Origin: Schizophyllum amplum | Lineage: Eukaryota > Basidiomycota > Agaricomycetes > Agaricales > Schizophyllaceae | Direction of reading: 5' to 3' | Length of the DNA stretch: 64,000 nucleotides | Assembly (NCBI GenBank): GCA_007026445.1 | Contig: VDMD01000002.1 | Location: 3,286,001-3,350,000 of the forward strand | Part shown: positions 22,098 to 32,993 of the stretch, one piece after another | Position numbering within the stretch: position 1 is the stretch's first letter | Layout of the letters: every line of letters starts with the position of its first letter | The notes under the pieces: model-generated | The model's database searches: none | Told to the model about the DNA's origin: nothing | Seen by the model: only the letters and a program-made list of their open reading frames with translations | Translations under genes and position numbers: made by a program

Positions 22098-23765
22098 TTA
22101 GAGAGCGTGCGGGGCGCGCGCGTGACTCACGTGCTCACGGCGAGCCTTCTTCTGGCCCATGTTATTCCTCACGTTATCCCACTTGCTATTAGGGTAGCTG
22201 AGGGGTGGCGTCAGCGACATAATTTTGCCCCACAGCCCTCTCGCAACTCACTTGATGTGGTTGTCGCTCTTGTCAAGCGCGCCAGACGCGCCAGCCGCGG
22301 ACGCCACAATCGCGTCCTTGCCCTTCTTGTCCGTGGACAGGTCCCAGTACATGGTGCCCGCGAGCCCCTTGTCGGCGACGTACTTGCCCTTGAGCGCGGC
22401 GATGGCGGGGGTGTCGTACGAGATGAACTCGCGCTTGGATTTGTCGTAGGAGTAGGACGAGCCACTGGCGGTGTTCTCGAAGATCTCGGAGCCGACGTCT
22501 GCGACGCATGTGAGCAGGGGACTGCACGAGAGTCAGCAAGTGAGAAACGTACAGGGCAAGTTCTTGTAGCTATAGATGCCCGACTCGGACGTGCCGGAGC
22601 CAACGCCTTTGTAGGACTTGCCCAAACCGTCAGTGTTCTCGAAGCCGCGGCCGTAGATAGGGATGCCGAGCGCCATCTTGGCAGGCGTAGCCCCGGCACC
22701 CTTGTACCATGCCAGCGCGTCGACGGTGCTGACCCCACCCAGGCCATCCCGCTTCAGGTTGGCATGGTTGCCGGTAACCCGAGACCAGGAGCCGGAGTAA
22801 TCGTACGCCTTGAGACATTCATTAGGTCGCCGAAGATAGGGATGGAGAGACGAAGACACATACCATAAGGTTCCAGTAGTTCAACGCTGCGTCCATCGCC
22901 GGGACGTCGAGGTGGCCGTAGCCGTCAGCGCCAGCACCGACCGCCGCGGTGAGCTGGTAAGGCGTCTTATCTCCCTTCTTCTTCTGCAGCGCGTTGAACG
23001 CCTTGCGCAGCTCCGTGAACAACGCGCCGAGCCCCCTGCCCTCCTCCGCCGACGCCGGGTACTCGAAGTCGAAGTCGATCCCGTCGAATCCGTAGTCCTC
23101 GACGATCTTCACGGCGTCCGCAACGAACGTTTTGCGCGCCTTGGGCGAGGTGACGAACTTGAAGTGACCATTCTGCGAGTATGTGTACCCGCCGACAGAG
23201 AGCAGAACCTTGAGCCCGCGGTACTGGAGCTTCATCTTGTAGAGCGCGCCGATGCAGCCGTACAGGTTGTTGCCGCCGGACGCCTTCTCGTTCCCGAAGG
23301 TTTTCTGCTCGTCCGCCCATTGGTCGGTGAGGGTGAGGCGGCCCGTCGAAGGATTGGTGTCGGCAAAGGAGTACAGGATGTCTGCGGTCAGATGTCAGGA
23401 GCGGCCTGAATATCATGTGGAAAGAAGAACGTACGCGTCAAGCCTTTGACAGCGATGTCAGAGGGCTTGAAGTTCCCAGATCCGTCATAGATGGCCCCTG
23501 CGGTGCATGTCAGGATGAGATGCCCATGTCCAGAAGAAGTCCTCGACGTACAGTTGGGGTAGTAACCGATGCTGACTTTGCCGCTGCCAGCGACGACGCC
23601 GCGACGCAGAAGCTGGTGAACGATGGGGTTTTCCTGGATCTCCTCCAAGCGCATCGTGACGTTCACGTTGTCGGGAATCTTCATCGACTCCGTCGCATGA
23701 ACGGACATCGTCGAGAGGGCTGCGGCGGCCAAGAGCGAGAGGCGAGAGAAGCGAGCGAGGACCAT
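22098..23765 (-). CDS. Chitinase 2, GH18 family, secreted
   Basis: Exons (5' to 3') 23765-23552, 23497-23435, 23381-22864, 22808-22553, 22498-22252 and 22197-22098, giving 465 residues, the same total as chitinase 1. Signal peptide-like start MVLARFSRLSLLAAAALS. Catalytic motif DGIDFDFEYP keeps the Asp residues and the proton-donor Glu. LLSVGGYTYS and GTMYWDLSTD are present. It differs from chitinase 1 by scattered substitutions and by a one-residue longer first exon balanced in exon 3. The intron positions are all shared. It lies in the inverted partner of the A4-chitinase 1 segment, so it arose by segmental duplication, not independent transfer. Substrate is chitin; whether the two copies differ in regulation cannot be told. 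Confidence 0.9.
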
Positions 23766-24420
23766 AGTAGATATATAGATATGCAAGAAAAGAGCGTGAA
23801 GAATAGGATATGTGTTGGCGACCGGGGGCCAGTGAGGATGACGGGGGCTGCTGAGGATACTGAGGGCCGATGAAGACGATCCCTACGTCGCCCACAGTAT
23901 ATGTACTCCCCCGAGCTCCGCATCGGGCGCGGGATTTCCCCAGAATGTAGCAGCCCGGGATGTGCGTGCCAAGACAAGCGCGTCTACAAGCAGTTTCAGC
24001 GACGGGACAGAAGCGCGGTTAGAAGCACCAGAAGTGCGTACGCACGTCGATCATGTTGCCAACAGTGCCAAAGGCAACAACCCGCCGTGAACGGCGCCCC
24101 GCGACATAAAGAAGAAGGCAGCTGCACAGGCGGCATAGCGTCGCGCCCTGTCGAGTGCTTATGTTGGGCTCCGGGGACGCAGGTGAAACGGTATGCTTTG
24201 GCGCCCGACGTCTAGGGCAGAATTCCGAGTCCCTGCCTAAGCAGGAAGATGAATGGTGCGTTCTTCCCAGCCGAGATAGTAAGCGCGGCCGGATTGCGAC
24301 TTTTACGTTGCCTATACGCTCGACCAGCAGTCCAAGAACGACGGCGCGCCCTATGGCTTCCAACGCAGGAGTCTAGGCAGCCCCATAATAATTCCCGTTC
24401 TTCTTGATAGAACTCGGATG
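23766..24420. repeat. Right arm of inverted repeat: chitinase 2 upstream region
   Basis: Inverted counterpart of 10150-10895. Shared blocks include the KRVYKQFQRRDRSAVRS-encoding stretch at about 23970-24020 and GCGCGGCCGGATTGCGACT near 24285. The remainder up to A6 shows no gene. Confidence 0.55.
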
Positions 24421-24999
24421 TCTCGCGTACCAGCAAACATCGTCTGTCGACGTGATCTTCAGGCTCTGTCCTCAGCACTGCGTGCATGGAGCGGGAACGA
24501 AGGGTTGACATGGGTGATCTTCGCGATTAGTGTCGATTCGACAGTTGCTAGGACCTCCGAAAGCATTGACAGTATAGCATATCGTCTGCATTGATTGTTG
24601 AAAGGGCGTCAGAGCCATATTGAGTCGAAGATCAACTTGAAGGGTAAGAGCAAGAGGCTCGAGGATTCAAATTCCAGGTCGGAGTCAGCGACGCGTCATT
24701 CAACGCGATCACGTGATGGTACGTCCATGATATCGGCCCAGAGAGATTGCCATTTTTACGCGTCGAGCCTCTTTCTCTTTAGAATTGGAGCCGTGCCATA
24801 TTGTCAACCACTATGTCTGTCGCCTGCGTGAGCGCTTGTCTTGTCGGATCCGAGTCGGTGGAATGCATGGGCGAGGCCTCGGTGGCGCACGAAGCGGCAT
24901 CCGTGGCTGATGGCCGGCTTGAAGGCGGGATAATGAGTGAGTGCTGACAGCCATATACGCTCATTAGTGATTTTGGACCATGAACGTCTTCTGAAGCGA
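24421..24999. other. Gene-free 3' flank of A6
   Basis: No gene, RNA or repeat that I can support. Confidence 0.35.
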
Positions 25000-25998
25000 C
25001 TATGCGATGATCGTGTCCTCAAAGGCGAACCTAGAGTTCTAATCAGCACAGGGTCTATCTCAAAAACGGTCTACGCACATTGCTGCGGCGGAGTGGCAAC
25101 ACTGAGGGCAATTCCTTGACGCCGAGAATTTCCTGGATTTTTCGGATGCGTGCTTCAGGATAGAGCAGCGTTTCCGGGCGATCTGACCAAGACACGATAA
25201 AGACATACACCGTGCGCCCATCGTTCATGGTTTCCGCGAAGCCACGTCCCTCTTCCATACCGAGCTCGGTAAGAACCCGCTTCCGGAGGGCGGCCAGCGT
25301 GGGGCCAATGCCGCTGTCCACAGCTTGCCCGCGTGAGTATAGGTGGTGGAAGATTTTCGTGACGGCGTAGGGATAGGCCAGAGCAAATACGAGTGGAAAA
25401 CGCAGATAGTCGCCCTTCCTGCCCTCTACGCGTATGGGTGCGATTCTGGATCGGGCATCTTCTGGGCAAGCAACTTCGCGGATGTCGCCTTCCGGAATTT
25501 TCGACTTGAAAGCCTGGCTAATCAGGTATTCGACGGTTACGGCCTTGGCCCTTTCCAGTGGAGACGGCGTGACTGCGAGTGGCTCGAGTTCACCGTCGAC
25601 GAAATGTACACGACGTTTGTCACATCCTGACGGTCGCGTTGCGGGAGAGACAGCCGCTTTGGTTCTCGGAGAGGTGCGAGGCTGCATCGAAAGCGATGAG
25701 GGTCAGAATTTGCAGGGACAAACGAGAACACAAGGCCCCACACCTTTTTCGCCGGTGCCACGGTGATTTGATCCAAGTCACTCTCAAGGTTCTTGACCTT
25801 ACGCTTCCTCTTATATACAAGTTCCGTATCCGCAAATAGGTCGTTCTTCACTTTCCTCGCGCCTGAAGCATCGCATTCAGAGGCCGCGTTTGGAGGATTC
25901 TGCCGCATTGCCTGAATACGTCGCGACCGGCGCAGTACTTTTTTGGAAGCCGTCGCTGGGGCGCTATAGTCGGAGACGGAGATAGCTTTTCGAGGCAT
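25000..25998 (-). CDS. A6: family A (SDRPE) protein
   Basis: Exons (5' to 3') 25998-25744, 25681-25079 and probably 25038-25000, phase 0, about 298 residues. Exon 1: LRRSRRIQAMRQ, YKRKRKVKN, PAKK, the A4 subtype. Exon 2: KRRVHFVDGELEPL, VEYLISQ, IPEGDIREVACPEDA, GRKGDYLRFPLVFALAY, TLAALRKRVLTELGM, SWSDRPETLLYPEARIRKIQEIL. The proposed last intron is only 40 nt and the last exon encodes 12 residues, so the exact C-terminus is uncertain. Divergent from B3, with about 800 bp between the start codons. Confidence 0.7.
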
Positions 25999-26570
25999 TT
26001 GTGGGTGGTTTGTTGAGATAATGTGATGGAATTTTAGGAGGGACTGAGCGAAGTGGACAAAAAGACGGCAATGATGGTCGGAAACGAGATCCCTAAGCTC
26101 GCTGCGGCGGCCCCTCAGTCTGACCGAATCACGTGTGTCACGCCGCTGCGTTACATCCCGAACGTGCCGTCGTAGTAAAAGTTTCCTCGTCGGAGCCTTG
26201 GCCCTTCATACAGCGCAATTCAGCACTTTTCCTTGCCCAAGCTATCTCTCTGCTGCGAGAGGCACGGACAGTGGACGCAACGCCCACTTGATCCGCCTTG
26301 TCAATGAAGGACGCTGCGTCAGTTCTCGGCGAACGACGAAGATAATCGTCGTCAGCTTTCCTCGGCTAACTTCACAAGCCACTGTCCGCTTGCTGTCCGC
26401 TGCTATGAAATGGGCCAAGACACAAAAGGTGAGTCCCGCGCCAAGCTACACCCACATCCTCTCTTTGTTCTCCGAGTCCCAAATCAAACACAAATCAGGC
26501 TTCCATTTTGCTTCGACCGTTCGCTGCGCGTCTTTTTGGCATTTTCGGCACACGGAGGCATACCCGCTCT
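25999..26570. other. Shared upstream region of A6 and B3
   Basis: No coding sequence supported. From about 26240 it resembles the B2 upstream region, including a small GTGAGTCC...AATCAG intron-like unit. Confidence 0.4.
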
Positions 26571-26740
26571 GCGGTCCCATTGTCTTGTCGGCGCCCGCGT
26601 GATGGTATGACATCTGCACACAATGGGAGCAGCAGCTACATAGGCCGACGCGCTCGAGTCATGAGCGGAAATTGCCCCATTTAGGCACAATGGGCGCGCA
26701 CAAGGGCCAAGGCGCGCTCCGTATATAAGCGCGGCGCTCT
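26571..26740 (+). promoter_or_regulatory. B3 promoter: repeated CCCATTGT/ACAATGGG motifs and TATATAAG
   Basis: CCCATTGT at 26576, ACAATGGG at 26620, CCCATTT at 26675, ACAATGGG at 26687, and a TATATAA box at 26722, about 68 bp before the start codon. Order and spacing match B2. Confidence 0.6.
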
Positions 26741-26795
26741 CTCTCTAATTTACCCAACCCACCTCTGCCCTCTTTCCCCCACCTTTCTTCTCGTC

Positions 26796-28410
26796 ATGCC
26801 GTCGGGGGAACTCTTGAGGGTGCCCACGAAAGCGGACCTTGTTTTCGCCGTCGAGGAGGCCCGCGCCGTTGCCGTCAGACACGATGGAAATGCTCGCAAC
26901 TTCGAAGACAAGTGGTACATTTTCTGGCTGCGCGTGTTCTATCTCTGGTCACTCTACATGGTCTGCAAGTGTACACCTACGGCGCAAGACGCATCATGGG
27001 CTATGAAGGACGTCAAGGTCGAAGATGCATACAAAAATATCAAGATTGTGCCTGCTGTTTCGGGCAAGCACGGTGATGCTGTTCAAGGTGAGTGTCTTGG
27101 TATGAAAGAGCAGCAGCTACTGACGGAATCACTGGATAGTGCCGCAAATAACCCCCACCGAAACTGAGGCTGCTATGCTGAAGGCGGGATTTGTGACAGC
27201 TGTCGAGAACAACGACCAGATGCCAGAGGGAAACGCATCCCCGGACTTGCAATCTCGGCGCGAAGCTTCTTCGTCTAAGGTATGTATTGGCCCCCTCAGT
27301 CCCTTGCAGTCATCTCAACAAGCCTCAGCAGAAGGGCAAGGGTCGCGAAATTCCCCAGCCGGAGGTTTTATCGGCCGCCAGCCAACACACGGAGTCCGGG
27401 CGAGCCAATACCGTGCAAAGAATACCCGACACATCTATCGTCGCCTTCAATGTCCCTGATCTGACTCCAGAGGCGGCTGCAGAGATCCTGAACCGCCGTA
27501 TACTATCAGGCGGCGAACTCGACGCGGCAACAGGCTCCAACACACCTCGTGGCGATCCGTTGAATAACCCGATAAAATTCTTCCGCGCTCAACATTTGCC
27601 TCCGGGCCTGATAGCTTGCATACTCCTTCAAGCAGAACACAAAGGATTGCCGTCTCGCCAGCTAGAGGCCGCGCTGTGGCTTATCGAGTTCCATGCGCGC
27701 AAGAAAGAGGGTCAAGACGACGCCGCCTTGCAGGTATTTACACTCTTCCCGCTTGACTGATCTTAATATTTACTTACTCTTTCGCAAAGGGCTACGTATA
27801 CTTGAGCAACATACGCTACCATCCGCACCAGGACGAGGTTCTCTTGCTTGCCACTGTGGGCGACTACTGGACCCACACGATCATGCGCCGCATCCCAGTA
27901 CCGTCGGAAGACAAGGCTCGTGCCTTCCAGATACAGATGGAAGAATGGTCGGAGCCTGTGATCGTCGGATCTGCGTTGTCTAACGAGCGAGAAGACGTGC
28001 TTATCGCTTGGATCAACAAGACGTTCCCGGCGGACTTTGCTCCCCAGCTTGCGCGCCGCGCGACTTATACTGAACGGGACAAAACGCCTGAATTGGACCC
28101 CCAGTTGGTGAAGGTCGCGTCGCAGGAAGCCCCGGAACACGATCACGATGCGCATGACGGCGCTGCGAAACGTGACGCTCCATCTCCAACAACCGCAGAC
28201 GGGCCCGCTACCAAAAGTGCACGCAGAAGGACAAGAAAGCCCTCGATCGTGTTAGTTCCGGTGGAAACTTCCACTGGTCAAGGAAAAGCCAGAACCACTC
28301 GCCGCACGAAGGCGGCGTCGAAGGCTCCACCGGTCAGAACTGTGGCGTGGACGCGTGCAAAAGCCGAGGCTGCAGCGCGGAAGGCTACAGCGCGAGAGGC
28401 TGCTGAGTAG
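26796..28410 (+). CDS. B3: family B (GDYW) protein, unknown function
   Basis: Exons 26796-27087, 27140-27279, 27329-27733 and 27790-28410, giving 485 residues. The exon phases equal those of B2. N-terminal region: VRHDGNARNFEDKWYIFWLR, TAQDASWAMK. Middle: GRANTVQRIPDTSIVA, HKGLPSRQ, WLIEFHARK. Last exon: YLSNIRYHPHQDEVLLLA, VGDYWTHTIMRRI, EWSEPVIVGS, EDVLIAWINKTFPADFAPQ, followed by a Lys/Arg/Thr/Ala-rich tail with KSARRRTRK. The tail suggests a nuclear protein that may contact nucleic acid; that is inference only. It lies between A6 (divergent) and A7 (convergent). Confidence 0.76.
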
Positions 28411-29160
28411 ACCAGTATTGCTTACCTATGTACATAATTGTGCCGGCGAAAATCAATGGATTGTAACCTGCGGCGCACATATGTTGGCTCATGTACTGTA
28501 GCGTGCTGTGAGCTCCGAGGCTGAGAGACCGAACACGCGTCTCAGCGGCGAGGGTCAGAACTGAGATGTATACGGAGATAGCTAGAGACAATGAACACGA
28601 TGACTGCCTAATCGTCTAAGCGGAGCTACACTATGCGCGTTCCAAGCCCAGCGCGGACCCATACCCTACAGTACCAAGACGCCAGAGGCGAACGCACGAG
28701 CTGTAATATCGCGACGTTAGTTTCGCGGTCTACACATTTCCAGCAGAGCGATTCGGTGTGCTGGTGGGAATAGGGGCGCGTTCACATACTATTGAAGGAG
28801 TCGGACACCGCCCAACTCTTAACGAACTCCTGCCTACTGAGTACCACCCACTCGTGAAAAAAGGGGATCACAATACGACGCATGTGTCGAACAAAGCGCT
28901 CGCTCGTCTGAGCACAGGCCGATGGACATACTGGACACTACTCATACGGGAACAATGGGTATGACGGAAGAGCATCACGCGGCCGAAGCGCGTCGATGCA
29001 GCTTCACTGCAGATAGAATGAGACACAACATGAAAATTGAATGATATATATTGTTGGCTAGTAGGCCCGCCCGCCCTATGCAGTGTGGCAACTACGCACT
29101 GAGGCTCTTCAACGCGATCCGGACCAACACTTGATCACATACGATGATGATCGCTTGCTC
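28411..29160. other. Convergent spacer between B3 and A7
   Basis: About 750 bp with no gene, RNA or clear repeat. The last 50 bp before A7 resemble the 3' flank of A4. Confidence 0.4.
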
Positions 29161-30144
29161 TTAGAGACGTTTCTAAAAGGTTCGTCGTCAGTCCGACAAG
29201 TTGTCCATGAGAATGGCGCACTTACATTTTTGCGGCGGTATGGCAATACTGAGGGTAAATCCTTGACCATCAAGATCTCCTGGATCTTGCGGATGCGTGC
29301 TTCAGGGTAGGGCAGCGTTTCCGGGCGATCTGACCATGACGCGACGAAGACATAAGCCGTGCACCCCTCGTCGCTGGTGCTTTTCACGAAGCCAGACCCC
29401 TCTTCCATACCAAGCTCGGCCTGCACTCGCTTCCGAAGGGCGGCTAGCGTGAGACCAATATCGCCTTCAACATCTCGCCCGCGCGCTTGGAGATGTTGGA
29501 AGATGCTCGTGATGGGGTACGGGTAGGCAAGAATAAAGATAGGTGGATAGCGCAGATAGTCGCCCTTCCGACCCTCTATGCGTATGGGCTCTAGTCTGGG
29601 TTGGGCTTCTTCTGGGCAGGCCACCTTGCGGATGTCGCTTTCCGGTTCGTTCGACTTGGCCGCCTGACTGGCTAGATATTCAACGGAGACGGCCTGGGCC
29701 CTTTCCATTGGAGAAGGTGTCGCGACTATCGGTTCGAGTTCACCGTCTTCGAAGTGCACAGCTCGTTTGCCGGTCTTTCGTGGCCGCATACTGTCAGTTG
29801 TGACATGTGTACGAGCCGCTGGAGGGGGGGAAGGAGGAGGAGGGGTAGGCTGCGGAGGGAAACGTCAGATAGAATACAGGCCAAAGCATCGCTTCACGCA
29901 CCTTCTTGGCTGGCGGTTGGTCTTTCTGATTTTCCTGCGTATTACGAAGCTTTCGCTTCTTTCCCTGCACGCTATCCGTGATATGAATATTGCGCATTGC
30001 GTCCTGCAACGGCTTCACGCTCCGTGGAGGTTTACACGAGGCCTCGAGTGGCCTGATCTGCTGCTGCGCTCGTATACGAGACGAGCGGCGCAGACACGGC
30101 GGCGAGGCGCTGATGCATTGTGGGGTCTGGGCTTTGCGAGGCAT
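29161..30144 (-). CDS. A7: chimeric family A (SDRPE) protein
   Basis: Exons (5' to 3') 30144-29902, 29849-29226 and 29172-29161, phase 0, 292 residues. Exon 1 (RRSSRIRAQQQ, KKRKLRNTQENQKDQ) is of the A1/A5 subtype, and so is the start of exon 2 (PTPPPPSPP). From about VHFEDGELEP onward, exon 2, intron 2 and exon 3 are of the A4 subtype: GRKGDYLRYPPIFILAY, ITSIFQHLQARGRDV, SWSDRPETLPYPEARIRKIQEIL. One expected PEGDI motif reads PESDI. The intact frame suggests the recombinant is usable. Confidence 0.76.
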
Positions 30145-30654
30145 AATGTCGAAAACGCAAAGCGGTGACAATGACGGAGGATGATATGATGGACAAAGAC
30201 AAGAGGCGCTGGTCCGGATCCGGGGTAACATGATCATGATGTTGAGAGCGGAATAGCGGACCGGCATCTCGATCACGTGATCGCTCGCGCGACGCGCGAC
30301 GCGCCAATCTGCACCTGTCTCCTGCCTTCTTCGATACACACTGACAGGCAGTAGAATGTTTTTCAGACTACGTATTAACGTGAGATTTGAATGCTAACCG
30401 CACAGTGTTCTCGCAGCTTGCAATCCAGTCGTACCATTCGAGTGCGCTACAAGTCTTGCGCGCGCTCGCTCGTAGACAACATGATCTACGGCTTCGGATG
30501 GTTCCTCAAATATACAGTATACAAAGTTTCACATCCTGGACGTACAGAACTACCGCCACGCCCGACGAACCAGCGTACATTGCCGCCCAAACCGTGACAC
30601 AAGTCTACCCACCATTGACAACCGGTCCCCATGATAGGGCGCTTTCCTACCTCA
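30145..30654. other. Spacer between A7 and A8
   Basis: No gene or repeat seen; contains the A7 upstream region, where ATGATCATGAT near 30230 is a shortened relative of the A1/A5 palindrome. Confidence 0.35.
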
Positions 30655-31088
30655 CTATACAATACGGTAGGTCTATTCAATTTGTGTAGTCAGCAACGTC
30701 TGCTAGCAGGACTGGGTATCCCACTCACGTCTTTAGGTTGCAAGGGGTGAACTGAGGGCAACATCCCCTTCACGCCGACGATCTCCTGAAACTTGCGAAT
30801 ACGCGCTTCCGGCCACGGCAGGGTTTCTGGACGATCCGACTCCGACATGATAAACATGTATACTGTATGGGTCTTGTCATTCTCGTTGGGAAACGAGGCA
30901 AACCCGTTCCAATGCCGCACGCCGAGCTCAATCGTGAGAGTGTCGCAGAGAAAGTTGATCCCCTTCTTGTGATCGTGTCCGTAGGGCTGCCCTGTAGCCT
31001 TCAGGTGTTTGGAGAGCTCTTGGGTATCAAAGGCGAATGCCAACGCGAAGCGGAGAGGGTAGCGATAGTAATGGTAGCCTTGCCTGCT

Positions 31089-32256
31089 TATGGGCGTTAT
31101 ACTGTCCGAAAAATCAAAAGATTAGAGCACAGGTGCAACACACGAAAAACATGGTAGCCGGATTCGAATCAAAACTATAGAGCATACTATGCCTCATCGG
31201 GTCTTTGACGATTCTGAGCAGAATCGTCAAACTCCCGGGAAACCCCCCTATATGGACCGATTTTCTTCTAGTGAAAAATCTAGGCTAGGTTTTCATACTC
31301 CCTCTATCCGATGGTGCTATTTTTTCTGCGTGAAAATGAGAGAAAGACGACAGCAAGTGGGAGGTGATGCCAGCACGCGGCTGATGGCCATCAATTCGTC
31401 CTCCCGCGGCTCTCAGCACAATCCTTCGAGTTCCCGGCCACAAAATTAGCACCGTTGGATAGCCAGCACTCGAAAACGGGCACTACAGATTTTTCCGGGC
31501 AGAATTGGACCACATGAAGGGGGTTTCCCGGGAGTTTGACGATTTGAGCAGAATCGTCAAAGACCAGGTGAGGCATAGTAGCCGGCTATAGATCAAACAG
31601 CATAGGTGATCGGATGACTGTGACGCTGTGTGACGATGACGCATTCTCGTGATCTGATGCGTAACTCGGCCGTTACCGCGCTGGACTCACACGGTTCGAC
31701 TTTGAGCGACAGGTGTGGAACTGCCGGCAACCACACTCAGCGCGGTCGAGGTTGCTCACCCCTTCCCTGACTCTTCAATAACATACACTCTGAACCTCCT
31801 TCACGTAGAGGCAAAACGGACGGATCTGAGCGCTCATCAGCACTCCGCGCGGTTAAGTAAGTTGGCGGGAGGCCTCAGGCCGCCAGGCGACGCGGCGTGG
31901 CCCCGCCCCTAGATCTGCCTTCTACGCCTCTTTCAGATCCAACCAACTAATCAAATGGGTGTCCCAGGGATGATGCAAATTGACGCACAGGGGGGCCGGA
32001 GAACCACTGCGAGCATTCCCCCGCACTCGTCGCTCAAAGTCGAACCGTGTGAGTCCAGCGCGGTAACGGCCGAGTTACGCATCAGATCACGAGAATGCGT
32101 CATCGTCACACAGCGTCACAGTCATCCGATCACCTATGCTGTTTGATCTATAGCCGGCTATGCTCTATAGTTTTGATTCGAATCCGGCTACCATGTTTTT
32201 CGTGTGTTGCACCTGTGCTCTAATCTTTTGATTTTCCGGACAGTATAACGCCCATA
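31089..32256. mobile_element. Non-autonomous DNA transposon with 228-bp terminal inverted repeats
   Basis: 1168 bp flanked by the direct repeat CCTGCT (31083-31088 and 32257-32262). Ends are TATGGGCGTTATACTG and its complement. The left inverted repeat is 31089-31186 plus 31581-31710 (interrupted by a nested element) and the right one is 32029-32256: 228 bp each. The central part of about 320 bp encodes no transposase. The 6-bp target duplication does not point to a superfamily with certainty. Confidence 0.85.
31187..31578. mobile_element. Nested MITE-like element with TA target
   Basis: 392 bp, flanked by TA on both sides (31185-31186 and 31579-31580), inserted into the left inverted repeat of the larger element. 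Its own inverted ends start CTATGCCTCA and match for about 60 bp, including TCTTTGACGATT and GTCAAACTCCCGGGAAACC. TA duplication and short length fit a Tc1/mariner-type non-autonomous element. No coding capacity. Confidence 0.8.
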
Positions 32257-32819
32257 CCTGCTCCGACGGCGTTTGGGCTGCATATTAGGCAGCGCTTCCG
32301 GAGGACGAGAAACCTTGCGGATATCGCCTTCAGCGATTCCAGCAGCGGATGCCTGTGCGCAAAGAAACTCGGGGGTGACAGCCTTCGCTCGGATGGCTGC
32401 CTCACTTTCGCGCAGAACATAGACGGGCTCGAGAGGTTCGCTATCGGCAAAGCGCACAATGGGGTTCGAGCCTTTGAGAATAAACGCGTCCGCAGAGTCG
32501 TCTGATGTACGTGCGTTGGTGAGCGGGGATGGGCAAGCCTAGGACAGTTGAGAATCAAACGAGACGGATTGTAGATCGCTTCACGCACCTTCTTCGCTAG
32601 CGGTGTTTTGTGCTGAACTTTTTCTGAGATCATAGTCTTACGCTTTCTCCCAGCCGGTTCCCCAGCCTGAGGGTCACTGCACGCCGCTTCCTGCAGCATT
32701 TTCGCGTTCCGCGCAACGACTTGAGGCAGATCGAGTGGCCTGCTCTGTAGACGATGCGAGCGGCGCGGAAACGGGGGAGACTCGGTTAGTCCTGCGGGCT
32801 GGGGAGGTCTGCGAGGCAT

Positions 32820-32993
32820 GTCTTGACGCGCGACGCTGAAGACAGTGATGGTCGCTTGATGGTCGCAGACAAGATGGCACCTCCAGCGGCAAGCCGGACC
32901 GCCTTCCTCTGCACATCACGCCATCACGTGCATCAACGGTTGATTTTGTCTTGAACCATCGTCTTCAGCATCACCATTCGGGTCTTCGACGAT
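32820..32993. promoter_or_regulatory. Bidirectional promoter region of A8 and A9
   Basis: Only 174 bp separate the divergent start codons. GTCTTGAACCATCGTCTTCAG at 32948 recurs before A10 as GTCTTCAACCATCATCGTCTTC, so this is a conserved leader of the A8-A10 subtype. No TATA box seen. Confidence 0.4.

Larger units (their letters stand above)
30655..32819 (-). pseudogene. A8: family A (SDRPE) gene split by a DNA transposon
   Basis: Exons by homology with A9: exon 1 32819-32589, exon 2 from 32538 to 30729 interrupted at 31083-32256, exon 3 probably 30672-30655. Exon 1 has RRSHRLQSR and RKRKTMISEK. Exon 2 before the insertion has VRFADSEPLEPV, FLCAQASAAGIAEGDIRKVSRPPEA; after it, YRYPLRFALAFAFDTQEL, NFLCDTLTIELGV, SESDRPETLPWPEARIRKFQEIVG. 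Leaving out the element and one 6-bp target copy, exon 2 is 636 nt, exactly as in A9, and in frame. The two coding halves show no other break, so the insertion is recent. As it stands the gene cannot encode the full domain. Confidence 0.75.

Noticed and set aside
31083..32262. CRISPR-like or rRNA explanation for the dense inverted repeats in A8
   Set aside because: Repeats are two arms of a transposon plus a nested element; there are no regularly spaced direct repeats, and the host is a fungus.
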